64,000 nt of DNA. Source: Telmatactis stephensoni (Eukaryota > Cnidaria > Anthozoa > Actiniaria > Isophelliidae). Position 1 is the first letter of the stretch; every line of letters starts with the position of its first letter. A model generated the notes under the pieces. It did not search any database and had not been told where the DNA came from. It saw nothing but the letters and a program-made list of their open reading frames with translations. Where the stretch lies: positions 248,001 through 312,000 of the forward strand of contig JALIZF010001537.1 of NCBI GenBank assembly GCA_029948255.1, read 5' to 3'. Positions 1-12,540 of the stretch are shown piece by piece. The translations under genes and the position numbers were made by a program.

Positions 1-3000
1 TTTGAGCGGTAGCTTCCTCCAGAAGAGCTAGCGAAGCAAGTTGACCAGCACGGACAAGTTTAGGATCTTGAATAATTGGAAACCACTTCTCAGGCTGGAT
101 TTCTGTCTTGGTAATTGAAGTTGACGAGTAGCTGGTTTGGAGTTTTCGCTGTAATGCCTTGTCTTGCATCAAAACGGATTCAAAGGATGTACTTTCTGAT
201 TTAGGATTCAATTTGATGGAGACTTGGATTTGAGACTTTGAATCTGACCTTCGAGGGTTGACGTTTACGTTAGTTGCTGTTGTTGTTGCTGCTAACTTCC
301 ATGTTCTGCACTTTGGAGACTTCACCATGATCGTCGCTGGTTCGGACATATGGAAGGCAATTGTGGAAGTGTTCTTGTTATAAAGAAAACCAAGTATTGA
401 ATCAAATGGAACAACAATCTTGGTCTTTGTGTTGTCGTTTATCAGCTGACGTTGTACTATGATCTGTCGTCTCGAAGCGAAGTGGAATGTAGCCGTGAAT
501 ATCTCTCGTGAAACTCTGAAGTCTTCTCTCGACCACTCGATCATGCCACCGATTCGACAAGAGTCAATGTGTGCTTTGAATTCCGCCAGATAGCCTCGAT
601 CTGTAACACATTTTACAGCTGATTCAAAGTTTATTTCAGTAACTGTAGCGATGGATGCATTTTGATGAGCATGCAAGGCCAAATCTTCCTTCAAGGCTTC
701 AATTTCACAGTCGTCAGCTGTGAAACTGTTACATCTCCTCTCTTGAGATAGCACCAATGGATCAACATCATCTTCCTCGTCATCAGAAACATAGTGATTA
801 CAGCATGCCATGGTTGAACACTGATAAAAAATTCAAATAAAATGGGTGAGTATTGTGTAATAATTGTTTTTTATTTTATTTTAGACATTGCATCCTGAAC
901 ATGCATGAAATTTATTTTTATATTTTTTACATACTATACTATGGTTGTTACTTGATCAAGAATTGCATTATCATCATTATCCTTTATGCTTAAGTCTATA
1001 CCATTATGGGGATAGGCAGTGTCACTGAGCTATAAACAGTAAATAAATTATGTTACAATTTATCACTGAAGTACATGTATATAAAATATTAATTAAAATC
1101 AAGTAAATCAATCAATACTGACTATATCTTACTTGATCATGAATTTCACTTTCATCATTTTCATTGCCTGTGTTCAAGTCTATATAAGAGTGGTCTCTGA
1201 CCTATAAAATTAATAGTCAATCATTAATGTTACAATTTATCACTGTGAAGTAGTAAATCAAGTAAATATAAATCCAAATGCACTATTTAAATCTTACTTG
1301 ATCATGAATTTCACTCTCATCATTTTCATCACCTGTGTTCAAGTCTATATAAGAGTAGTCTCTAACCTAAAAAAATTAATAGTTAATAAATATCTATTGC
1401 AATGTCACTGAGTTACATGCATTTAAAATAGAATAAATATTTAATAATTATAAAGCAAATCTAAATGCATTTTATCCTTACTTGATCAGGAATTTCACTG
1501 TCAACATTCTCCCCTGTGTGTGAATTCACATGAGAGCTGGCTGAGCCACTGATCTATAAAATCAATAGTCAATAAATGAGGTCATATTGATGAAAAAATT
1601 ATGCAAAATTATACTTTAAAAAATGGTTTCTTACCATAAAGCTTTGTTCTGTTGGTTGTCCACTACTGCTGCTAATTTCTATAGACTTGTCAAGGAATGG
1701 AACTTCCTGTGTGAGTGAAAAAATCATACAAAATTAAAGTTTTACTTTTAAGATTAAAAAGTAACGTTTGGTAATTCTAGGGAACTTTCTGTTTTGTTTA
1801 AAAATACATTTGAAGTCAGAGTTATGATAAATGATAAACATAATACAGTCATGTATAGGCATGTCGATATATGTAATTATATTAGAATTAACGTATTTTT
1901 ATGTCAAATAATGTTACAATTTGAACAAGTTGTTACATCTTGTTAGATACTGCTTATGTCTTTGCCTACCTTTTTGCGGTGTTTAGCTTCCTCAACACTG
2001 GTAAAATTATTTGTGTCACATTTCAATTTCTTTTTTGCTTTTGTGTATGTTGACGTAGAAGGCACTTCCTCTTTCAAACATTTTTTCAACAGAATGCTCT
2101 CCATCTGCTGAGCCAGGAGGTTTTTCTGGTATTCTACTGGTCCTGGACACCCTGCACTGTAACAAATGTTAGCACATTTACTGCTAGAATGGGCGGCCTC
2201 CATGATGCTGTCAGTAAAGTTGTATAAAGAAATTGGCAAACCACATAATTCAGCATCATTTCTTGCTTGATTTATGTAATACCCTGTATACGCCACTATT
2301 TGTTTGATGGTTGGAGTCACAGCTTCAGTACCAAATATTTGGACAAATTGAAAGCCAAGCAGAACTCGGGCTTTTCTGTCGAAATCTTCTCCAGTGAGAC
2401 CAACAGGTGCTCTCAATAAGCTTTCAAAAACCGAGACTAGACCTTCACCAAATGTGGACAAAATTTCGGATATTATTGGAGGTAGGTCACAACTTTGAAT
2501 GAAGTGCCTGAATCTGGGATACAGTGCTAGTACTCCAGCTTCAGTAAAGCGGATGGAGATTTTGCTTCCTTGATATGAGACATTTGCCAACTGTTTGATG
2601 TTTTTTATCCAATTGCTCTGACTGGAAACTGACAGCTTGCTTAAGACCTATAATTTAAAAAAAAGAATAGATTATATACTCTTGATCTCATAGCTAATTC
2701 TATATTTCACCCATATTGTTATGACTACTACCTGAATCACTCTCCTAACAATTGTCTCTGTACCCCTCAACCCATAATGCATAGTTCCAGGGTAAAACTT
2801 TGCCAAGTCTGTTTTACAAACATTCTCTTTTCCTGCATTTCCAAAATTTTCTTTGCTGTATGCCCTTCTGTTTGTTTCATTGTCAACTCGCTGTCCTGTA
2901 ATAAAAATAAGAAGCACATACTGCTTAGAGATTGTGATTATTGGGCACCTATGACATGCATCTTTAGAGAGTTTTGTTACCTAACCAACTTAAATATTGT

Positions 3001-4452
3001 TGTTTCTTTTCTTCAGCTAGTTTTACAGTCCAGAGAGGATCACTGAAGACTACTTTCATGTCCCCAAGCTGAGTGGAGTGCTCTGGAGCCTCTGGGATAG
3101 GAAAAGATGATTTGGATGTAGATGATCCTGTACTTGATCTTCTTCCCTTGCCATCAGCTACAGTGCGCCTTTCTACTGTAAGTCTTTCTTGAGTCAACGG
3201 ATGTACGATTTCTTTCAGGTTGTAGAGTTGGTCATATATTGCCTCCCCACAAAGTTTGGCGTGAATATAGCTATCAGATGCTAACCATTTAGCTGAAAGA
3301 AATAAAAAGTATACATATTACGCAGTCATACATGGTTACTGCCTTGTTATTATCAGTACAGTTTTTTTCCGTTAACTGTTCCTAAACGATATGTACATGC
3401 AATCGTAACTTACCAACTTTGATTATAGTACTCTGCAGATTACATGGCTCAACTATTTTAATCTGGATGCTGGTCTGCCCAGTAGAGTGTCTTGACCATG
3501 GCAAGAATGGATACTCATCGGTGTAGTCGAAGATTATTATTGTATTATTAGGAAACTTCAGATAATCTGATATGGTGCGTTGACTCAAAACGTGTTTGAT
3601 GTGCATCTCTACATTGGTGTGTGCTGCTACCAAGCCACTATTTTCAACGAAATTCAGCCCAACATCCCGAGCTAATGCCTCCCTGGTTTCTTTCATACGC
3701 CTGACCATTGGTTTTAAAGGCGGAAATGGATTGATCCCGATGGCTTGTTGAAGCTTATTCCCGAGATATCCTCGCAATATGTTGCTCATGGATCGGTGTG
3801 AGATGTTTAGATGGGAAATTACGCCCACAGCAAACTCAATGAATGCCTCACTTTTGGTTTCCATAACTCTCTTCATCAAATGCTCGCGCAAGAACAAGCC
3901 ATCCATCGCAATAGGAATAACAGTAACAAAAACCTCAACATTCTGTTCTATGAGTGTTTTCGCCTCGCTCTCAGCTAGGGGATCGTTGAGTAGGTTTTGT
4001 CGTACAATTTCCAATTTTCTGTCAGTAAGTGTACTAGTGATGGGCGCAACTGAAAGACTTTCGGCTATTTGAGGATATTTTTCAGCTAAAGCTGCTAGCA
4101 AATTCTTGATTTCAGACTTTAACTTGATAAGATCGACATTGTTGTTGTCAGTACAAGATACTTCGAGGTATTCGAGGAGAGGAACAGATTTAGATAATTT
4201 AGGTACGAATGTATCAAGGATTTCAGTAAAACATAAGTTCTCTGCGAGTTTGTTTAGACGGGCCTGGCGATAGTACGGAGTTGTATTCAGGAGGTTTTGT
4301 ACGCATTCTTCCGCTCTAACTTTTGGCCGACGATGTGTAGGATAGTTTGTGTAATGCCTCGATAGTGACGAACGTCTAGTATACGACTTCAAACAAAATT
4401 CGCAAGAAAATTGATGGTCTTCCATTATGAGTCCATTATCGTTGAAGTCCAA
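1..4452 (-). CDS. Uncharacterised multi-exon gene, C2H2 finger plus duplicated exons (3' end beyond window)
   Basis: Minus-strand gene with predicted exons 4452-3414, 3292-2981, 2895-2732, 2647-1970, 1706-1635, 1553-1482, 1366-1298, 1201-1133, 1029-952 and 820-1. Every junction has GT..AG and the frame stays open across all ten, giving about 1,120 residues before the left edge. The N-terminus holds one C2H2-like finger (CEFC..H..H, about residues 18-41) in a basic context. The middle (for example DYTDEYPFLPWSRH) and the helical part encoded by 1970-2647 match no family I can name. Short acidic exons follow, then a 273-residue segment starting in acidic sequence (DDEEDDVDP). Met at 4452 was taken as start; Met at 4425 is an alternative. 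No transposase motif is visible. The lack of any lesion over 3.3 kb of coding sequence suggests a gene under selection. Function unknown. Confidence 0.7.
952..1553 (-). repeat. Tandemly duplicated in-frame short exons
   Basis: Four consecutive exons of the left-edge gene (1553-1482, 1366-1298, 1201-1133, 1029-952; 72, 69, 69 and 78 nt) are copies of one cassette. All are multiples of three in phase 0, so each can be skipped or duplicated without changing frame. The middle two encode nearly identical 23-residue peptides with the core SYIDLNTG and ending EIHDQ; the outer two keep an ILDQ or IPDQ end. Intron sequence around them is also similar, pointing to tandem duplication of exon plus intron. 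An unrelated 72-nt phase-0 exon (1706-1635) precedes them. Confidence 0.8.
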
Positions 4453-5433
4453 ATACCAAAAGAAAGTGAATTAAGAACACTACAGTGCCATAGATATAAA
4501 CTAAATGCTCTATTTATTCACGTGAATATCAGAAGTTATATAATCCAAATTTAAAAACCTTACTCACTGTTTGTCTAGTCAAAATACCGTCGTGTTAAAG
4601 CAATGGAACAAATAAAAGCCTTCAAATGAATCAGCTTTTTATTTTTAGCTTGTTAGTTGAGAAGTGTAATTGAACAAACCATGAATACTACTTATTACGC
4701 CAATATCATCTCTCTCTTAACCCTGCTTTGGGGTTTTCCCAGGTGAATGTTTGCATTTTACGCATCGCCGCACTACCGATATAAATAGCGTCAGGGTGCT
4801 AACAAGTTATGTGCGTTTTGGAGAAGGCGTGGTTACGGAGGAATCAGCTAGATAAAATGCAAAACGAAATTCTTCCACAGCTATAAATTTAAATATTGTG
4901 TATTTTTAAAGATTCCTAGTCTCACATTAAAAATGCAACTGAATAATGACTGAGTTTGAGAAGTCATTCAAAGTCCTCCAATTCGGACTGGACAGGATTT
5001 CGAAGTCCTGTTAATTGGTTGAAATCCCATCCAGTCCTCATTGTCGGACTTTAAACATTACTTGCAATGAATACAAGATCATGGGTCTCTTCCTTTTGCG
5101 AGTATTTCTGTAGTTTAGAAGGTAGTCAGTCAGCAATCGGTTCAGCTCAGTTCCCACCTACAGATGGAAAGATGGTTTGTGTAAGGCAAAACAAAAAAAA
5201 AAACAAAAAAATGACAGTGTATAACAACAATTACCACCAAGCCTTGACATCGTGTACTATTTTAGTCAATAATGAACATGTTACATGTTGTCAAGCCTGA
5301 CACAACAACAACAACAATTATTTATTTGTACCTACTATGTTTTTGCTATTTCCTATTAATATACAAGAATAAGTTAAGTAACATTATAAGGTACTGGTCC
5401 TTTAGATAAGGTACAAATATTAGCTGGAAATCA

Positions 5434-5457
5434 AACACACACACACACACACACACA
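5434..5457. repeat. (CA)n microsatellite
   Basis: About twelve uninterrupted AC/CA dinucleotide units. Confidence 0.95.
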
Positions 5458-6583
5458 GTAGACAGGTATTTTAGACTAGCCTGAATTGCAGTCCTCTAAG
5501 GGGACTGGGGAACCGACAAGGTTTTAAATCGTTCAAGTACGTTATTCTCTTTAAAGCACCAATTACAAATATCTTGACCCCAAACATTGACGTGGGTGAA
5601 ATAGACCAAAATCCCACTGACACAGTTTTACCAGTGAGATGAACACTTGTCAATAATGATTAATTATTGCTGTCATACCAACCTCAATTGTTAATCCATC
5701 GTGCCCCTTGAATTTCTTTCTGTTGTTATCTTGAAAATATAGGTTCCCGACACATGGTGGACTAGGACATTAATGTCTTTGAACTGTTTTAATTGGAACT
5801 TGGGGTTGGCATTGCCTTTAAAATATTGCAGTTAACATATCTCACAAAAGGATTAAATTTCAACGAGAGACTTAATTGTTTACAAAGTGCCTTTATGAAG
5901 ACAAAGTAGATAAAAATATAAAATGAACATTAAAAGTATATCATCACCTACCAACCCAAATGACAAAGCCTACATCTAATTCCAAAACCCATAAAAATCT
6001 CTTGATTATTCTGCACACACAAAACACGTACCAAAAAAGACATTCAATGGGTTAAAGTGATTTCAAACAACCCGTGTTCTCATATGCATTTTGTCTCCAA
6101 GTAAGGTAAAAGGAACGCTTACCCTTTGATGCAGGAACATGACAGTAAAATGATATTAACAGCAGGTCTCTGAATTCTGTAGCTTTTTCTTTTCCTCTAG
6201 CGATATCCACTTTCTGTCTTTGACGCTCTAATGCATCGAGAATTTTATTTTATTTTATTTTATAATTATGAAGGTAATGATTTCCTTACTTTGGCGATTG
6301 CAAAGCAATGTATGCACTGTATGCACTAGTCCGCCATGTTGTTCTATGACGTAATTAAATTAAGCACAGGATTGGCGTTTAGTTGCGTTTTTCCACAGGA
6401 AAACCAGGCTATTACCAAGGCAACCACTTATCCAGGACTCTCAATTCTTTCGTTGTTTTTGGTGGTTAACGCTGATTGGTTAGCAAGCAGAAAGAATCCA
6501 CAGATAACAAGGATTTTTCATTCACTAGCTGCACCGATTTTCAAATCGTTTCGTTGGTGTAGTTTAATTGAATAAAAGCAAAA

Positions 6584-6587
<4 letters not shown>

Positions 6588-6616
<29 letters not shown>
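6588..6616. repeat. (GA)n microsatellite
   Basis: About fourteen uninterrupted AG/GA dinucleotide units. Confidence 0.95.
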
Positions 6617-6619
<3 letters not shown>

Positions 6620-8101
6620 CTACGAGGAGGGCCTCATGAGCGTTTCGTTTGCCATTTGCCTTATTTACTATAAGCCCGCAGCAAAAAAGGCCCGCGGTAA
6701 TTCCCTGTAGTAGCTTTGTAACCACGCCGCCTCCCTGTGAGCTGATGTTGAGTTTTTGTTTTCATCGGAGGAATTTCAAGTTTACAGGCAAATTATTTCT
6801 AAACAAATGAAGCGATATCCACTGAATTGATGCATTTGTCGTCTACGGACAACTTTGAAAATTTAGACTTGGTATTTGTGGCATTTTAAAGCTGTAGAGC
6901 TGCCCTTGGAATGTTCCTTTTGCCGGTGGAGGAAGCAACATGGCGTCCGTCTTTTACTCAGGGTTTACAAGGCAGAATTATGATACTTCTAGAGTTCGCC
7001 TCACTTCAAAATGTTGTGTTTTCGTAAGAATGTGAAACTGTTAATACAAGAAAACAAAAAACTGACACGAAGCTGATGTTCCAAGGCTTGAGATTTTGGA
7101 TTGAATCTTTGCCTTCGCCATGATCTGATGTATGACACAAATTTCTCTACTACCTCTTTATTAATCCTCAACGGGACATTTTACTTCAAAACATCCAGGA
7201 AAACCATTTGAACTGTACTACATAGCCATTCACACAAGAAAAGTTATTATTTACTGTTCAACGATCGTTATGTGCGTTCAATCTCGAAGTTTGCTTGATT
7301 GTCATGCTTAGCAAGTTCTTATCGATTACCAGATAAGGTGAAGTCAAGACGCAATAACCGGGTAATCAAAAAGCTGCCTCAGACAGGTAATTATTTAAAT
7401 GATATTTTGGAGTGCCAATGTTTACTTCTGCATTGTTTTTACGGTTGTAGTTGATGTTCCAAACATGATTTTTGAGTACTGAAACTTGGGGTGTTTAGGA
7501 AGGCTGTTGTTTAGAAAAGGGTAGTAGCCTGTCTCTCTTGCAGGAAAAATACAAACAGTGAGAAAAAGTTTTGCACCACATTTACATGTATTGTTTCTTT
7601 ATTGCCTCTCTCTCTATGTTTTGAGTGTACAGTCATGTATTTTGTTCAACATGACCACTATAACTTTGTCTTTGAAAATTAACAAATGATTTATTTTCTT
7701 GTTTCTACTTCAATTATTATTGGGAATGTATTTCTAATTATTTGGTATACAATCCATACTTGATAATTAATATTACTTTGATTTAACAAGATACTGTACA
7801 TGGGTTTCTATACATGTATTATTAAGTCTTGAATTGAACAAAATGACATGCATACTTGTAGCATTATTGCTTGCCAAGTGGCATTGTTTTTCAATAGAAC
7901 CTAGAGTTTATTTATTTTGACTATATTCCTTTAAATTGTTTTAATACAGCAACAAGAACAGGCTAGAGTACAAAACCTAGCTACAGGCTGCATGTAGTAA
8001 AATGATAAGTTATTACCTATTACGTTATTGTAAAAATTTACACTTATAATCATGCTTCAAGCAATCATAAAGAAGTTCTAGTTTATAAAATAAATGATAA
8101 A

Positions 8102-11100
8102 TCAAGGTTTTCTTTCTTTATTATCTAATCCTTGCCTTGCCTTAGGCTTTCTGTAGTCAGTCATGGTGGAATTACTTTGAAGCCACTGGGCTTTAGTGAT
8201 CAAGGTCAATCTGTCACATACATTTTGTGTTGTTGCACACCTCCTGTGCAGACTGTTTACAACTGGATGGATGGACTCTGAGCAGTGTTCTGCTTCCATG
8301 CCAACAGAGGAGAGAAGCTTTGCCTTCTGGGGAACTTCATAAGTCAGAACATAATTTCCTCTTCAAGTTTTCATCAGGGAATGTTGTTGGAAACCAGCAA
8401 CCAAAGCTTGCACATCTGACCTGTAGTAGTGCCACCTCATGCTTACAAAGGGCACGACTTGGTGCAAATAGTGCATGACACTGTGAGAATTTATGTAACA
8501 TGGTGATGATCTTACTGACATTGCTTGCACTGCCAAATGTCTTTGTTCCTTTGCCATAAACTTCAGTTGTGATGGGTTTAAGTGCCTTAGCTATTCTCAT
8601 GATATTTGACTTCTGTAACATCTTTTGAACATCATTGCCTATTAGTGCTCCTTTGTGATAGACCTGTCATTTGAGGTGCATATCTTCGAGTGCCTAATAA
8701 GAAATAAATTTTCTATGCATCAATTGACTGGGCTATTACAGTATAACCATGGATTGTGGAATTTTCTATGATGATATTACTGAATAACCTGAAGTGTCGG
8801 CAGCTGGAAAAAAACTGTCAATTGAATATAGTCATTGCTGATTAATTAACTCATGTGACCATTCCAATCAATCATTTTGGTCATGTGACATCTTCATTGA
8901 ATATACTAACAATAGATAATAAATCCATGAAGATGTCACATGACCAAAATGATTGATGGAAATAGTCACATAATATAATTGGCAATGACTATCCAATCAA
9001 TGGCTTTGTCTGGCTGCCAACAATTCAGGAAATTTGGTAATATTGTTATATATTTATACTTGCAGAATTACACACCTGTTGAAGTTTTCTTTGAAATGGA
9101 CCACTTTCTTTTGTGAATGTATCCAGTAAATCCTTTAATGCTGCCTCCTTGTCTTCAACAAGTCTTTTCACAATTTTGTAGTCTTTTTCTGCCATAGTTA
9201 AGTCTCCTTTGAACTTTCTTGCTTTGTCTCTGGCTGCCTTGGCATCTGGATTTCCAGTACTTGGTATCTTGTATCTGTTGAATAATGTTGTTTTAGGATT
9301 TTTGTTGTTGTGAGAAATCCGTAGAAAACAATGTATAGTTCAATTCTCGAGTGCATTCCATGTTATCCATGAAATAGTTTGCTAACAGAATTTGTGCTAA
9401 GTACTGTGTATAAAATAATTTGTTTCAGTCTATTTTTTAATAGGCTTTATTTTGTAGGAAAAAAATAGTATTTTGTGTTTCATTGACATAATGATTGCAC
9501 TTTACTTGATTTCTAGCTGAAACCAAAACACACATATACAGCTTCACATATCCCAATGATTAATTCATGAACAAAATGATGTGCAATAGCTATTTGATAG
9601 TCAAGCAATAGCTAGTAGTCATTAAATCAAATTGACTTTACCTTCGACCATCTTTTGCAAGAAAATCTGCATTTTCTTTGTTGTGTGCATCACAGATCTC
9701 TTTAAAGTCCTTCACCACTTGTTCTTTCTCTGTAAGTTCCTTTGTCATCTCATCCAGTTCATTAGCAACCTATGGTAAGAACTGAGCAAGTTAGCAATGT
9801 TGACAGCATTGTTGCATTTACAGATGCCTTAATAATTCTATAAAAGACAATCTATAAAGGCATTCTCTATTGTATACCTTGTTTCTTTTCTCAACAAGCA
9901 CTTTCATTGTCTCTGTTGGCATCCCTTGGCTTGCCTTAATCTGGTTGTCTTCTTCTATAGCAATCTTCTCTATTATCTGAAGCATTTGATGACCTCATAA
10001 AAAAATGATGATAATAAAAAATTAATAATGACCTTATTGAAGCATATCTATATATTTACAGCTTTACATCTCTAATTTGAATGAATATACTGTCAATGAT
10101 TCAAAGAAAAAATAGTAATGACAAAATATGTGGAACATAAATGAGTTGTGTACCTATGCCAAGAGTGATGTGCAGGGGCATACATGACGTTTTGTTGAGG
10201 ACCTCACCAGCTTGTCCATATAGGGGTTCTTGTTCACAGTTGTTGAAGTTTTTAACATCCTTTTTCTTTGCTCCTTCACACTGGAATTTCTGACTTGAGG
10301 ATGTCATCTCAGTGAATGTTCTAGCTTTAAAGACTTTGGGTGATGTTACAGCATAATTCAGGAGAGGTGTGGGAGTATGAGGAGTGCCCTTGATGACATC
10401 ATCCAGCTTACATAGACAGTAGTTACAGAAATGAACACCATTTGGACCAGTAAGCCCCAACAATGCAGCAAGAAAGTTCCAATCCCCACCATAGCGTACT
10501 TTGCATGTTTTATATTGATGTTGTTGCTCCATTGCAGGTTGTCCTGATTGTGGACCCCTTTTATCCAAAGACACACTTCTGAAAGAAGAAACAAGAAATA
10601 TTATACAAAGATTGTAACAAGAAATTTATATGAAAAATACATTGATGAAACAAATGCTTTAATATTGTCTTTTTGCTATTGGTTTGAATTTTAAAATCTT
10701 TTCATACCAATCACTGATCACAAAATATATCTAGAGATTCTTCAATTATATTCTATACATGTTTTACCATCGTTGTTAGTTTCATAGTACGTAGAGTATA
10801 GTATATAGTATATGAGCTAAACATGTAAGATATTTATCGTACATTTACTTACTTTCTGCATAATTTGCAGTCAGTACTGTGAGCAGTGTTGGTGCTGTCG
10901 AGCTGTTTTAGTTGAGCAGGCCAGTTTGCAGAGCCGTTGACCTCTAATACATCAACTTCGTTAGAGTTACTAACACGACTGATAACAGGATTATTGATGA
11001 CATTGACATCCATCTCTTTGAAGTTGGCCTCGAGCTCTTCTAGTTGTCTGATGACTGGTCCAAAGACTGCCTCTATAGATTCTCGGTTATCTTTGGCCCC

Positions 11101-12540
11101 CTCGAATATGGCCAATAGTTTGGCGTTCTTTATGGAATGCTGAACCTTTGAGTTCATGACTTGTAGTAATAGCTTGGTGGAAGCACTGCCTTTGTCTCCA
11201 GTCACCAACAATGATAAAACGCTTGGATCAAGATTCTGATGGTCTGTTAACTCTAAACTGTCGCTGAGCTCGTTGACTACCCTGCGTACCAAATCAGCTA
11301 CATCTGTGATTCTGACAAACGAAACCGTCGTACCACCCTCAGTCTTGACAGTGCCACACTCGTGCTGAAACTCAAGATCTTGTACGTATTTTCTAAGGGA
11401 ACGTTCTGGTCCAAATATGTCATAACCCAAGATGTCAGTGAATGAGCGCTTTAGCATCCTTAGCATTTCCATGGGCATGTGTGCCTTGATTTGCGCAACT
11501 TCTTTTAGGGTGAACTTTGTGATAATCTTGAGTCCCGCTTTTTTAGCTGACTCTAGGAAGTGATCTTTATTTCTTTTGATCAGAGACGCCTGCTGTGTAG
11601 TTAGGTTTGTATCTTCGTTCGTTGTAAACGGTTTAGAGACTGACTGAGTGACGGTCTCAACTATTTTACTGCGAGATCTCAACGTACTGGAGGACACTTC
11701 TGCACTCCCTTTCTGTGACGCTGGAATATGCATCAGATTGATCGGCTTCCCTTTTTGTCCGTTTGCAAAAATAAATCCATCTTTGCTATTTTTCAGTTTC
11801 TTTCTTGCGACGTTATGGAATATTGCATCCTGCAGTCCAGTCACTGGGATGTTCTCTGAGTTACCTTGTAGTTTTAATAGGTCGGCATGGAGTCTTTGTG
11901 CAACTGTAGACCGGGATTGAAGCTGAGTCATTGTTTCAGTCAGTTTCATTTGTGTTTGCTGTTGACAGTCTCGTAAAGATAAGAGTTCAGATTGCATGTT
12001 GTAAAGGGCAGCCTTTGATTGCCGTGTAGAGCTGTACGTTAATTTGTAAAGTGTATGGAATGGAAGAGTAGTTTCTTTGTAATGTGGTTCAAGTCCAAAG
12101 TCCTTTAAAAAATGTTGCTTCCAAACGTAATCTGACTGGCAGAATTTTCGAAGTTGGTGACAAGTTGTAGACACGGTACAAACATCTCCAGGCGCTAAGT
12201 AGGATATAATTAAAGCAAGGATTTCTGTAGGAAGGCCAAGAAGGTTGCAAGACGGTTGGACAGGGTTTAGGCAGTCTTCTCTCTCTTTTTTAGTTAGGTA
12301 CTTTTTAGAAACATGTTTAAGTCCACGGCTATTTGTAATATTGTCATGAGTACCCAGCTTTCCATGTGCAGTCCATCTGTTGAACTGTCTATAGCAAGCA
12401 GCGCATATTTTTGCTGTGTCCCTGCTAAAAATCTCGTTAAAACAGGTCTTCAAGTCTTCAATCTTCTCCCCTTTAATAGTATAAAGCCTGCTACTTGTCT
12501 TAGTGGCGCAAATGGCACACTTTTCCCGCAAGCGCGGCAT
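8102..12540 (-). pseudogene. F-box protein with RAG1/Transib-like DDE core, disabled copy
   Basis: Six predicted minus exons: 12540-10849, 10578 to about 10154 (donor uncertain), 9976-9878, 9769-9642, 9274-9076 and 8693 to about 8102. Exon 1 (563 codons) has a paired-cysteine zinc motif (CAIC..CAAC, residues 8-49), an F-box-like stretch (LLGLPTEILALIISYL, about 100-145), a Gln-rich coiled coil (about 175-225), and two acidic motifs suited to a DDE nuclease: VTGDKGS (Asp449) and EGAKDNRES (Asp484). Exon 2 gives GGDWNFL, then FCNYC and LHITLG. The last exon gives SESIHPVV..HRR, a candidate for the third catalytic residue. The order acid, acid, CxxC, LHxxxG, acid parallels the RAG1 core. Lesions: an in-frame TGA early in exon 6 and a frame change near 8340. 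Homology to RAG1 is inferred from motif order only; another metazoan DDE family is the alternative. Confidence 0.6.
8799..9018. mobile_element. Hairpin-forming MITE inside the last intron of the F-box gene
   Basis: The ends are inverted copies (GGCAGC .. GGCTGCC) and the segment folds back almost along its length. An inner near-perfect palindrome pairs about 8869-8898 with 8927-8956 (core GGTCATGTGACATCTTCAT and its complement). It lies between exons 9274-9076 and 8693-8102. No coding potential. Confidence 0.75.

Larger units (their letters stand above)
4453..8101. other. Intergenic stretch, no gene recognised
   Basis: No ORF here has convincing coding character. It contains two microsatellites (about 5434-5457 and 6588-6616) and AT-rich sequence. 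The upstream end of the left-edge gene faces it, so its promoter should lie just right of 4452. A more GC-rich patch at about 6640-6960 with a short ATG frame at 6941 (about 31 codons) could be an unrecognised first exon, but nothing downstream supports it. Confidence 0.5.

Noticed and set aside
1..820. Possible RNA-dependent RNA polymerase N-terminus in the left-edge gene
   Set aside because: The PFDSILGFLYN .. STIAFHMSEPATI stretch loosely recalls eukaryotic RdRP N-terminal regions, but no catalytic motif is in the window and the similarity is too weak to claim.
6336..6575. Plus-strand ORF of 79 codons
   Set aside because: No domain, no splice context and ordinary AT-rich composition; consistent with chance.
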